A stretch of DNA of 27,415 bases from Flavobacterium sp. UBA807 (GTDB taxonomy: Bacteria > Bacteroidota > Bacteroidia > Flavobacteriales > Flavobacteriaceae), in NCBI GenBank assembly GCA_002296885.1, contig DBIH01000064.1, positions 1 to 27,415 on the forward strand, in the 5' to 3' direction. The notes below the pieces were generated by a model. It saw only the letters and a program-made list of their open reading frames with translations, was not told the DNA's origin and made no database searches. A program made the position numbers and the translations under genes. Below are positions 1-6,147 of this stretch, one piece after another (the first letter of the stretch is position 1; the number at the start of each line of letters is the position of its first letter).

Positions 1-46
1 CAATTCGGCTTCGCCTCGGGTGGTTGGTTATAAAAAAGTTAGTTGG

Positions 47-1291
47 TTACTTTTCAAATTGTTTCAGTGTTTTGATAATGATAGCAACGCAATCCAATAA
101 CTGCTCTTCATTCATTACCAATGGTGGCGCAAAACGGATAATATTTCCGTGGGTTGGCTTAGCCAACAAACCATTTTCTGCCAGTTTCATACAGATATTC
201 CAAGCTGTATCGCTTTCTTCAGTATCATTGATTACCACAGCATTCAGCAATCCTTTGCCACGAACCAAAGTTGCAATGTTAGAGGTTTCAACGTATTTAC
301 CGATTTCAGTGCGGAAAATCTTTCCTAAACGTTCTGCATTTTCAGCGAGTTTTTCATCTTTCACCACATCAAGTGCTGCAATAGCTACTGCTGCCGCAAC
401 CGGATTTCCTCCAAAAGTTGAACCGTGTTGTCCCGGTTTGATTACATTCATAACCGAATCATTTGCCAAAACTGCTGAAACAGGATACGCGCCACCAGAA
501 ATAGCTTTCCCAAGAATCAAAATATCCGGCTGCACATTTTCGTGATTTACAGCTAATAATTTTCCGGTACGTGCAATTCCGGTTTGTACTTCATCGGCAA
601 TAAACAACACATTATTGGCTTCGCACAGAGCTTTGGCTTTCGCCAGATAACCTTCGGTTGGAACATAAACTCCGGCTTCACCCTGAATTGGTTCTACTAA
701 GAAACCGGCAATATTTTTTGAGGATGCGATTGCTTTTTCCAAAGCATCAATATCATCGTAAGCAATTTTTATAAATCCGGCAGTGTAGGGCCCAAAGTTC
801 TTACGCGCATTTTCATCGTTAGAGAATGAAATGATTGTCGTAGTCCTTCCATGGAAGTTTCCGTCACAAACGATTATTTGTGCTTCATTTTCATTGATTC
901 CTTTCTTTTCGTAAGCCCATTTGCGGCAAAGCTTTAAAGCAGTTTCAACCGCTTCGGCTCCCGTATTCATTGGCAATACTTTATCGAAACCGAAATATTT
1001 GGTAATGTATTCTTCGTAAACTCCCAATTTATCATTGTAAAAAGCTCTCGATGTAAGCGTTAATGTTTGCGCCTGTTCCATCATCGCACCAACGATTTTT
1101 GGATGACAGTGCCCCTGATTAACTGCCGAATAAGCTGAAAGGAAATCGTAATATTTTTTTCCTTCTACATCCCAAACATGCACCCCTTCTCCTCTACTCA
1201 ATACTACCGGTAACGGATGGTAATTGTGTGCACCATACTTGTTTTCTAAAGCTATTGCTTCGGCCGAACTCATTTTTTCTAAAACTGACAT
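47..1291 (-). CDS. rocD: Ornithine--oxo-acid aminotransferase
   Basis: A 414-residue class III, PLP-dependent aminotransferase. The family converts ornithine and 2-oxoglutarate to glutamate 5-semialdehyde and glutamate in the cytosol, linking arginine/ornithine catabolism with proline and glutamate. Visible motifs are the phosphate-binding TGAEA at 110-114, NFHGRT at 145-150, the cofactor-ring Asp in IADEVQTG (D233) and the Schiff-base Lys in GKAISGG (K262). The N-terminal [16 protein letters not shown] and [14 protein letters not shown] are typical of ornithine aminotransferases rather than acetylornithine or GABA enzymes. Length is normal for the family. The start at 1291 leaves a leader of about 80 nt from a TAnnTTTG box at 1378-1385. 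The gene appears monocistronic and complete. Confidence 0.95.
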   Translation of the reverse strand: MSVLEKMSSAEAIALENKYGAHNYHPLPVVLSRGEGVHVWDVEGKKYYDFLSAYSAVNQGHCHPKIVGAMMEQAQTLTLTSRAFYNDKLGVYEEYITKYFGFDKVLPMNTGAEAVETALKLCRKWAYEKKGINENEAQIIVCDGNFHGRTTTIISFSNDENARKNFGPYTAGFIKIAYDDIDALEKAIASSKNIAGFLVEPIQGEAGVYVPTEGYLAKAKALCEANNVLFIADEVQTGIARTGKLLAVNHENVQPDILILGKAISGGAYPVSAVLANDSVMNVIKPGQHGSTFGGNPVAAAVAIAALDVVKDEKLAENAERLGKIFRTEIGKYVETSNIATLVRGKGLLNAVVINDTEESDTAWNICMKLAENGLLAKPTHGNIIRFAPPLVMNEEQLLDCVAIIIKTLKQFEK

Positions 1292-1377
1292 AATTTTTCT
1301 TTTTTAATCCTAAAGTCAAGGATTTTTTATAAAATATCAATTCCTTCTTATTGGAGAGAAATCATCCATAGTTGAAG

Positions 1378-1385
1378 CAAAAGTA
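1378..1385 (-). promoter_or_regulatory. Bacteroidota -7 promoter box upstream of rocD
   Basis: On the minus strand this reads TACTTTTG, a match to the Bacteroidota TAnnTTTG element. I see no clear TTTG at the usual 19-22 nt upstream, so only the -7 half is supported. It would give an 80-nt leader before rocD. Confidence 0.4.
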
Positions 1386-1391
1386 TAATTT

Positions 1392-1508
1392 AATTATGAA
1401 TTATGAATTATAAGTTATGAGTTGTAAATTCTAAAGTACTCATGTGGAGTGTTTTTTACAATTATGCATGTTGCCCAACTCAAAACTTATAATTCATAAC
1501 TCATAACT
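1392..1508. repeat. AT-rich imperfect inverted repeat (TTATGAATTA family)
   Basis: The left arm (1392-1424) and right arm (1476-1508) are about 33 nt each. The left arm reads ATTATGAATTATGAATT..., and the reverse complement of the right arm reads GTTATGAGTTATGAATT...; I count about four differences. The arms are built of overlapping ATTATGA-like heptamers. The right arm reaches into the stop codon of the DUF1003 gene, so it could form a weak, T-poor hairpin at the 3' end of that transcript. Similar heptamers occur at 7566-7597. Confidence 0.6.
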
Positions 1509-2214
1509 ATTTTTTATTCTCAATCCTGTTCAGTATATCATTCATCATTTCAATCTGAACTTTCTGGATTTCTATCAATTCTTGTTGCTGGTGCATGATT
1601 AAATGGTCTAACTTGTCATCAAGCATCCTGATTTCCAATTCTGATTTCAGATTAATCATATAATCTTTCTTGGCGCGTTCGCGGTCCTTTTCTTCCTGAC
1701 GGTTCTGGCTCATCATGATTATTGGTGCCTGCAGTGATGCCAGACAGGATAAAATCAAGTTCAGCAGTATAAACGGATAAGGGTCGAATCCTTTGTTCAT
1801 CAGAATATAAACATTGGTGCCAATCCAAATCATTATGAAAATAAAGAATGATATGATAAACGGCCAGCTTCCTCCAAAATCGGCCACACTATCCGCCAGT
1901 CTCTGACCAAAAGTCCGGTTGTCGGGTTCGTCCTCAACTTTGCTGACTAAGGACTTGTCATCTGTCAGTGCTTTGATTACATTTTTATGCAAATCATTCA
2001 GCTCGCCGACCTCCGATTGTAAAAACTTTGAAATATACTTTTCCCGATAGACATTTAATTCTCCAACTGTTATTTCTTTGGACATATCCAAATCGGGATG
2101 ATCCTCTTTGATTAGATTGAGTATGGGAACCCGAATGCTTTTACAGGAAACTTTATCTGTTTCAGGAGCCTCTAATCCTGAGATGGTGCTTTTGAAGGTG
2201 GCTTTCGAACTCAT
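1507..2214 (-). CDS. DUF1003 family membrane protein
   Basis: A 235-residue inner-membrane protein of unknown function. A soluble N-terminal region (about 1-100) is followed by the DUF1003 signature: NRTFGQRLADSVADFGGSWPFI, then two predicted membrane segments (about 117-139 and 146-168) with IWIGTNV and LASLQAPIIMMSQNRQ. The C-terminal 170-235 is highly charged and heptad-like (DYMINLKSELEIRMLDDKLDHL), which predicts a coiled coil facing the cytoplasm. The family call comes from these motifs; no biochemical role is established. It has its own stop directly next to an inverted repeat and is not tightly linked to neighbours. Confidence 0.85.
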   Translation of the reverse strand: MSSKATFKSTISGLEAPETDKVSCKSIRVPILNLIKEDHPDLDMSKEITVGELNVYREKYISKFLQSEVGELNDLHKNVIKALTDDKSLVSKVEDEPDNRTFGQRLADSVADFGGSWPFIISFFIFIMIWIGTNVYILMNKGFDPYPFILLNLILSCLASLQAPIIMMSQNRQEEKDRERAKKDYMINLKSELEIRMLDDKLDHLIMHQQQELIEIQKVQIEMMNDILNRIENKK

Positions 2215-2241
2215 TTTAAAAGTGTTTATGCTAATTTCAAT

Positions 2242-2275
2242 AAAAAAAACCTCATTCCGTAAATGAAATGAGGTT
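2242..2275 (-). terminator. Rho-independent terminator of the OsmC gene
   Basis: Read on the minus strand, a 9-bp stem AACCTCATT / AATGAGGTT (2267-2275 with 2248-2256) is followed by a run of eight T. It lies 21 nt past the OsmC stop codon, between the convergently irrelevant DUF1003 start and OsmC, and so would end the OsmC transcript. Confidence 0.8.
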
Positions 2276-2296
2276 AGTTATTATAGTAGTTATTAA

Positions 2297-2707
2297 CTAT
2301 TTTAAGGTAGCCGATGAGGTAATTTCGGTGTTTAGCAATCTCGAAATCGGGCAGTTTTTCTCTGCTTTGGTAACCAGTTCCTGAAACGCATCATTTGATA
2401 TTCCGGTAATTTTTGCATCAACAGTTAAATGCGAACTCACAATGGTCCCGTTTTGAAAATCGATATCGCATCTGGTTTGAATACTTTCAATTTCAAATCC
2501 TGCTTCGGTGATAAAAGCCGAAAGCTGCATAGAGAAACAGCCCGAATGTGCAGCAGCAACCAATTCTTCAGGATTGGTTCCTACGCCTTCTTCAAATCGG
2601 GAACCGAAAGAATATTGGGTATTGTTTAATACGGTGCTTTGGGTAGAAATTGTTCCTTTTCCTTCTTTAATGGAACCTTTCCAGACTGCGGTTGCATTTC
2701 TTTTCAT
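2297..2707 (-). CDS. OsmC family peroxiredoxin-like protein
   Basis: A 136-residue cytosolic protein of the OsmC/Ohr fold, thiol-dependent peroxidases acting on organic and lipid hydroperoxides. The two conserved cysteines are present: C57 in AAHSGCFSMQL and C119 in AEKNCPISRLL. Together with the N-terminal sequence (KRNATAVWKGSIKEGKG) and NPEELVAAAHSGC this is closer to the OsmC branch than to Ohr. An extra Cys (C80) lies between them. The length is standard. It stands alone with its own terminator; no OxyR or OhrR gene is nearby. The start at 2707 gives the expected N-terminus. Confidence 0.9.
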   Translation of the reverse strand: MKRNATAVWKGSIKEGKGTISTQSTVLNNTQYSFGSRFEEGVGTNPEELVAAAHSGCFSMQLSAFITEAGFEIESIQTRCDIDFQNGTIVSSHLTVDAKITGISNDAFQELVTKAEKNCPISRLLNTEITSSATLK

Positions 2708-2762
2708 AATAATGTGTTGTTTAAAATTCGAACGTAAATTTAAGAATAGAATTCTTAACTGA

Positions 2763-2899
2763 GGTTACAGAATTGTTGTTTATTTTAAATTATAAATTTT
2801 GAATTTTAAAATATCCTTATTTTAAATTATTAATCAATCATTTAAAATTTAGAATTACTTCGTCAACTCGCTATGCTCGGGTCAAAATTTAAAATAATT
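2763..2899. other. AT-rich spacer with TTTAAAATTT-type repeats
   Basis: Noncoding spacer composed largely of repeated TTTAAATTA / AAATTTTGAATTTTAAAAT words on either side of a GC-richer insert (ACTTCGTCAACTCGCTATGC, about 2851-2870, followed by TCGGGT). A related CTTCGCCTCGGGT word is present at the very start of the window (9-21). No gene is seen. Confidence 0.45.
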
Positions 2900-3439
2900 T
2901 TACCCAAACATCTCAAGCAACTTATTCACCGTATTCCAATTGCGCGTGGTAGAAATAACGTTCATGCTCTTTTCGATCCACTTATTATCGAGTTTGGTAT
3001 TTGCCGGAGATGAGAAGTATTTGAGGTAAATGCGTTTGCCATCCAACTGTATTTTATCCGGTTCGATAAAGTTTAGATTGAGTTGTGTTATCATTTGGTC
3101 GGGTACTTCGGCAGAAACAAACGAAACATACAGCTTCTTCAAATCGACACCTTCTTCATCCAAAAAACGGTTCCGCTCCAGACATTGCAATAAATCTTCC
3201 TTGCCAATTATCAGCACCGGAACATCATGTCCAAAAGAACCCAAAATGGCTTTTCGGATATTCTCCGCAACAACATTCGGGTTTACTTCATCGGTAGCAA
3301 CAAAAACATTCCCCGACTGGATATACGTGCGCACATTAAGAAAACCAACACCTTCAAGGCTACGTCGCAAATCTTCCATTTTGATAAGTTTATGTCCCGA
3401 GACATTGATTCCGCGAAGAAGGGCTAAGTGGGTGGTCAT
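2900..3439 (-). CDS. DUF1697 domain-containing protein
   Basis: A 179-residue cytosolic protein matching DUF1697 from end to end: the N-terminal MTTHLALLRGINVSGHKLIKMEDLRRSLEG, then VRTYIQSGNVFVA and the C-terminal KYFSSPANTKLDNKWIEKSMNVISTTRNWNTVNKLLEM. LLRGINVSG, YIQSGNV and TTRNWNTV are the family's hallmark motifs. The biochemical function is not known. The length is normal. Its leader contains a perfect 8-bp hairpin 5 nt before the ATG (3444-3466), which could affect translation. It is followed by a cassette-like repeat on its upstream side, not its downstream side. Confidence 0.88.
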   Translation of the reverse strand: MTTHLALLRGINVSGHKLIKMEDLRRSLEGVGFLNVRTYIQSGNVFVATDEVNPNVVAENIRKAILGSFGHDVPVLIIGKEDLLQCLERNRFLDEEGVDLKKLYVSFVSAEVPDQMITQLNLNFIEPDKIQLDGKRIYLKYFSSPANTKLDNKWIEKSMNVISTTRNWNTVNKLLEMFG

Positions 3440-3443
3440 GGTT

Positions 3444-3466
3444 GCTTATTTCTGTTAAAAATAAGC
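3444..3466 (-). promoter_or_regulatory. Leader hairpin before the DUF1697 start codon
   Basis: GCTTATTT (3444-3451) pairs perfectly with AAATAAGC (3459-3466) around a 7-nt loop. On the minus strand the hairpin ends 4 nt before the ATG (3439). It would cover the place of a ribosome binding site if transcribed. No function is shown. Confidence 0.4.
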
Positions 3467-3493
3467 GTTTTTCCTGAATACGGAAAATAAAAA

Positions 3494-3520
3494 CAAGCAA
3501 TTGCGCGAAACTGCTGTTAG
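3494..3520 (-). repeat. Cassette-boundary-like repeat, copy A
   Basis: Minus strand CTAACAGCAGTTTCGCGC followed by AATTGCTTG, located 15 nt after the deacetylase stop codon. It aligns with copy B (4665-4690) at CTAAC, GTTT, AAT and GCTTG with a single 1-base gap. I recall similar sequences (CTAACAGC.GTTT...GCAATTGC) between unrelated genes in Bacteroidota genomes, but cannot confirm this here. Confidence 0.5.
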
Positions 3521-3535
3521 TTACAGTGAAAGTAA

Positions 3536-4528
3536 TCACTTCTTCTCAAACTCTTCTTCAATATTTTCACGCAAATCGTAAAGCAGCCATTCTTTGTTAA
3601 GAATTGCACCTTTTTCCTTTTTTAATAATTTAAGGAAGTCATTTACTCCCAATGGTTCATTGCCATTGCCATGTATTAAAACTATATCTCCATTCTTTGC
3701 ATTTTGCCCTTTTGCCAACCATGCATCGCTGCCAATAGGTATTAGCCCGTAATTAGTTACTTCATCAACTAACGAACTGTCTGATACCAATCCCGGAAAG
3801 CGGAAAAAAGCAGAAAACAATATTTTGTTTTCAAGTAGGCTTTTTTCCAACGTTAGGATTTCAGCCTCGATACTCGTATTTGGTTCAAGTAGGAAATTTT
3901 TTTGAAGTGGGAGTTTGGGATCATATTTATGATTATAAGTATGGTTAATCCAAATGATATTTATCATGCCAGACTTTATCATTTCTTTAAGCCACTGAAT
4001 GTCGTCAGGATGTGAGTTTAAAAATCTTCCAGTTATAGATAATGCAATAGGCTCGGGGGTTTTCATCTTTTTGAATTCTTCGGCAATTGATTTAAAAATA
4101 ACTCTGTCTAACGGCTTGTGTGAAGGGCATAAATCAATTGTTAATGCAATTCCTTTTTCATTGGAATATCCGTGTTGAATTCCAGCATCCTGAAGTTGAG
4201 ATGATTGCTGTTTAGCAAAATTTACAGCTTTTATGTATGCAGTATTTTCATACTGACTTAAGATTTCTTCCCAGGTTTTGGAAGTTGCAATTACTTTTTC
4301 TGTAGGGATTATATATGTTTTTAAGTCATTAAAATCGACTGCTATATAAAAGTGTTTATTTAGGCTTACATAGGAACGAATTATGCATACATCTACTTCA
4401 TTGTATTTTCCTGTAGCAAAATACCTTTGATAATTATTTATAGAACAGTTCTGAGCAATGGAACTAATCGCATAAAATGAGAATAGAAATAAATAAATTT
4501 TCTTTAAGTCTTTTCTAAAAAGTTTCAT
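3536..4528 (-). CDS. Secreted NodB-like polysaccharide deacetylase
   Basis: A 330-residue exported protein with a hydrophobic signal segment at about 10-25 (IYLFLFSFYAISSIAQ). Residues about 125-300 resemble the NodB/carbohydrate esterase 4 fold: motif 1 ALTIDLCPS (D132), motif 2 NHTYNH (H196, H200, zinc ligands), motif 3 FFRFPGL (R243, P245, G246), SDAW (D268) and the C-terminal LIHGNG (H286). Motif 1 is normally T-F-D-D-G; here the second Asp, a metal ligand in classical members, is Leu133. It may therefore belong to a divergent branch or have altered activity. An N-terminal region of about 100 residues has no recognised domain. The gene appears AT-richer than rocD or DUF1697 and is bounded by related repeats at its 3' and 5' sides. 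The substrate is unknown. Confidence 0.75.
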   Translation of the reverse strand: MKLFRKDLKKIYLFLFSFYAISSIAQNCSINNYQRYFATGKYNEVDVCIIRSYVSLNKHFYIAVDFNDLKTYIIPTEKVIATSKTWEEILSQYENTAYIKAVNFAKQQSSQLQDAGIQHGYSNEKGIALTIDLCPSHKPLDRVIFKSIAEEFKKMKTPEPIALSITGRFLNSHPDDIQWLKEMIKSGMINIIWINHTYNHKYDPKLPLQKNFLLEPNTSIEAEILTLEKSLLENKILFSAFFRFPGLVSDSSLVDEVTNYGLIPIGSDAWLAKGQNAKNGDIVLIHGNGNEPLGVNDFLKLLKKEKGAILNKEWLLYDLRENIEEEFEKK

Positions 4529-4531
4529 TTA

Positions 4532-4691
4532 GCGTTAGATTATTGAACCGGCGTAAAGCTTGACTATAACGTGCGACTACTTTGCGATGTAGCGGCAATT
4601 TACGAAAAAAGTTGATATGAAAGGGAGATTGGAAAATACTTCGGATTTTCAACAGAAATGTACGCAAGCCATTATACAAAACCGCGTTAGA
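4532..4691. other. Linker bounded by GCGTTAGA direct repeats
   Basis: The octamer GCGTTAGA occurs at 4532-4539, directly upstream of the deacetylase start, and again at 4684-4691, inside repeat copy B. The 144 bases between them hold no ORF. The arrangement recalls the noncoding recombination-site part of a gene cassette, but the pieces do not match a canonical attC R-box. Confidence 0.4.
4665..4690 (-). repeat. Cassette-boundary-like repeat, copy B
   Basis: Minus strand CTAACGCGGTTTTGTATA followed by ATGGCTTG, 23 nt after the stop of the small exported protein gene. It has the same position relative to the gene in front of it, and the same orientation, as copy A has to the deacetylase gene. 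Confidence 0.5.
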
Positions 4692-4713
4692 ACTCGTTTC
4701 TATATATCAACTT

Positions 4714-5076
4714 TTAATGTTCAGGTTTCAAAAAATATGTTACTGTCGTTACTGTTCCTTTAAATCTGTCTTTTGTGTCAGTGATTAGAAACCATTTCCT
4801 ATCTAATTCATTCTCATTGAGAGAAATTCTCAATTCTGAATCTGAATTTTCAGGAACAACTAAATAGTATTGTTTTGCTTTTGGGGAATCCAAAGTCATT
4901 TTTACTTTTAAATTTGAAACATTACCATTGATATCCATAACGATTAATGAGTCACTAATTGATACTTTACCTTTCAGTTTAATAATTTTACCCGATGCTA
5001 ATACCTTGTCAAATTTAAAATTTTGTGAAAAACAATTAATACTCAATAATGTAAATAGTAAAATATGGTTTCTCAT
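4714..5076 (-). CDS. Small exported protein of unknown function
   Basis: A 120-residue protein that I do not recognise. It starts with a signal peptide (MRNHILLFTLLSINCFSQ, probable cleavage after FSQ). The mature part is about 100 residues, alternating hydrophobic and polar as in a beta-rich fold (KLKGKVSISDSLIVMDING; LKVKMTLDSP; KQYYLVVPENSDSELRISL), and ends TVTTVTYFLKPEH. No lipobox or membrane anchor is visible, so a periplasmic or secreted location is inferred. It is followed by cassette-like repeat copy B. Base composition is strongly AT-rich, like the deacetylase gene next to it. An alternative is a small fast-evolving accessory gene specific to the genus. Confidence 0.7.
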   Translation of the reverse strand: MRNHILLFTLLSINCFSQNFKFDKVLASGKIIKLKGKVSISDSLIVMDINGNVSNLKVKMTLDSPKAKQYYLVVPENSDSELRISLNENELDRKWFLITDTKDRFKGTVTTVTYFLKPEH

Positions 5077-5269
5077 ACTTTCGAATTTTCAATTTATGTT
5101 AGTAAATTTTAATTTATTAATAGAAGTTTTTTTCTATGACGTTTCCTGTAATTTGGGCTAACTTATTTATACCGAATAATTTTCACTCACAATATCCACA
5201 ATATACTAATTCCTACAAAAACTGTTAAAACTTAAAGTTTCCATTTTCAGAGAACTTCACATTAAGCCA
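5077..5269. other. AT-rich spacer with no recognised feature
   Basis: Noncoding and AT-rich; upstream of the small exported protein gene. I see no promoter consensus, repeat copy or RNA here. Confidence 0.3.
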
Positions 5270-5295
5270 TAAAAAACCAACCCACTTTGGGTTAA
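5270..5295 (-). terminator. Rho-independent terminator of the outer-membrane barrel gene
   Basis: On the minus strand, AACCCA pairs with TGGGTT around a 3-nt loop (5279-5293) and is followed by GGTTTTTTA. It is 28 nt past the stop of the gene at 5323-6000. Confidence 0.7.
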
Positions 5296-5322
5296 CATCT
5301 ATCAAGTATATTGAATACTATT

Positions 5323-6000
5323 CTATCTAAAAGTATAACCCATTCCAAACGAAAAGACCGAATTTTTTATTATCTGTTCACTCCCATTTGAGTAAACCAT
5401 AGCTGGTCCTTTAAGCACTTTAATCATTCCTGCTGTATATCTTCCGCTAAAATTTATACCATTCTCAAATTCATAGCCCAAACCAAAGTTTAAGCCTAAA
5501 TCAAATTTGCTTGCTTTGGCATCAATATTATTTTCAGCAAAGAAATCATCGATATCATAAGTGAAACTTTGCCCGTTAGCTTCTCCTTTAAGCTTTTTGG
5601 AAACTATAAAACCAAGTTGTGGTCCAAATTCAACATTAAACGCTTTAGTTGGATAGTATTTAAGCATTAAAGGCACTGCAAAATAATCAAACATAAAAGT
5701 CAGTTTTACAGGAGTACCATTGGAATCCTGATTTGCAATTGCTCCTTGTGATGTATAAAGCAATTCCTGTTGAAAGGCAAATTTCTTTGCAAACTTATAA
5801 TTCAGGTAACCACCAATATTAATACCTGTGCGTGATGATACGCTTGTTGAAGGATCATCCAAATTACTAAGTGTTGCAAAATTAATTCCCAGTTTAAGCC
5901 CAAACTTTACAGAAGTTGATGCTGATTTCGAAGCGCTTCCTTGCTGCGCTATACATAGGCTAAAGACCAATAATGTGGCTGTTAAAAAAAGATTTTTCAT
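5323..6000 (-). CDS. Outer-membrane beta-barrel protein (PorT-like/OMP_b-brl_2)
   Basis: A 225-residue exported protein. The signal peptide is MKNLFLTATLLVFSLCIAQ. The mature protein starts with a Ser/Lys-rich linker, then KFGLKLGINFATLSN, the usual first strand of Bacteroidota 8-stranded barrels, with further amphipathic strands (FAFQQELLYTSQGA, FDYFAVPLMLKYYP, FNVEFGPQLGFIVS, FDLGLNFGLGYEF, INFSGRYTAGM). It ends in an aromatic-Arg strand (SFGMGYTFR) as expected for insertion by the BAM complex. The family is common and mostly unassigned in function. A homologous barrel, also about 215 residues, lies at 22491-23135. Own terminator follows; monocistronic. Confidence 0.82.
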   Translation of the reverse strand: MKNLFLTATLLVFSLCIAQQGSASKSASTSVKFGLKLGINFATLSNLDDPSTSVSSRTGINIGGYLNYKFAKKFAFQQELLYTSQGAIANQDSNGTPVKLTFMFDYFAVPLMLKYYPTKAFNVEFGPQLGFIVSKKLKGEANGQSFTYDIDDFFAENNIDAKASKFDLGLNFGLGYEFENGINFSGRYTAGMIKVLKGPAMVYSNGSEQIIKNSVFSFGMGYTFR

Positions 6001-6112
6001 GTTTGTTTTGTTTTTAGAGTTAATGCTAAAATACCTTATTTTGTTTAAAATGCAAATTAATACTACAAAATATAAGTAATGTAAATACTTTGAAACTCCG
6101 CAACTTTGCCTC
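6001..6112. other. Divergent intergenic region between barrel gene and rlmD
   Basis: About 110 AT-rich bases before the rlmD promoter. No TAnnTTTG box in the barrel gene's direction could be placed with certainty. Nothing else is seen. Confidence 0.3.
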
Positions 6113-6143
6113 TTTGCAACTTAATAAACATTCCCTACTTTTG
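6113..6143 (+). promoter_or_regulatory. Bacteroidota promoter of rlmD
   Basis: TTTG at 6113-6116, a 19-nt spacer and TACTTTTG at 6136-6143 match the Bacteroidota sigma-A consensus (TTTG, N19, TAnnTTTG) exactly. Transcription would be expected to start within a few bases of the ATG at 6148, which suggests a very short or absent leader. Confidence 0.7.
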
Positions 6144-6147
6144 CGCC

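Noticed and set aside
24-545. Plus-strand ORF antisense to rocD
   Set aside because: It lies fully opposite a well-conserved gene and has Ser/Ala/Phe-rich antisense composition.
3494-4691. Canonical integron attC sites
   Set aside because: The flanks lack a clear RYYYAAC/GTTRRRY pair and no integron integrase is present, so only a cassette-like description is kept.
6106-6147. Earlier rlmD start at 6106
   Set aside because: It would place the start upstream of the -33 and -7 promoter elements and add a peptide not found in the TRAM domain.
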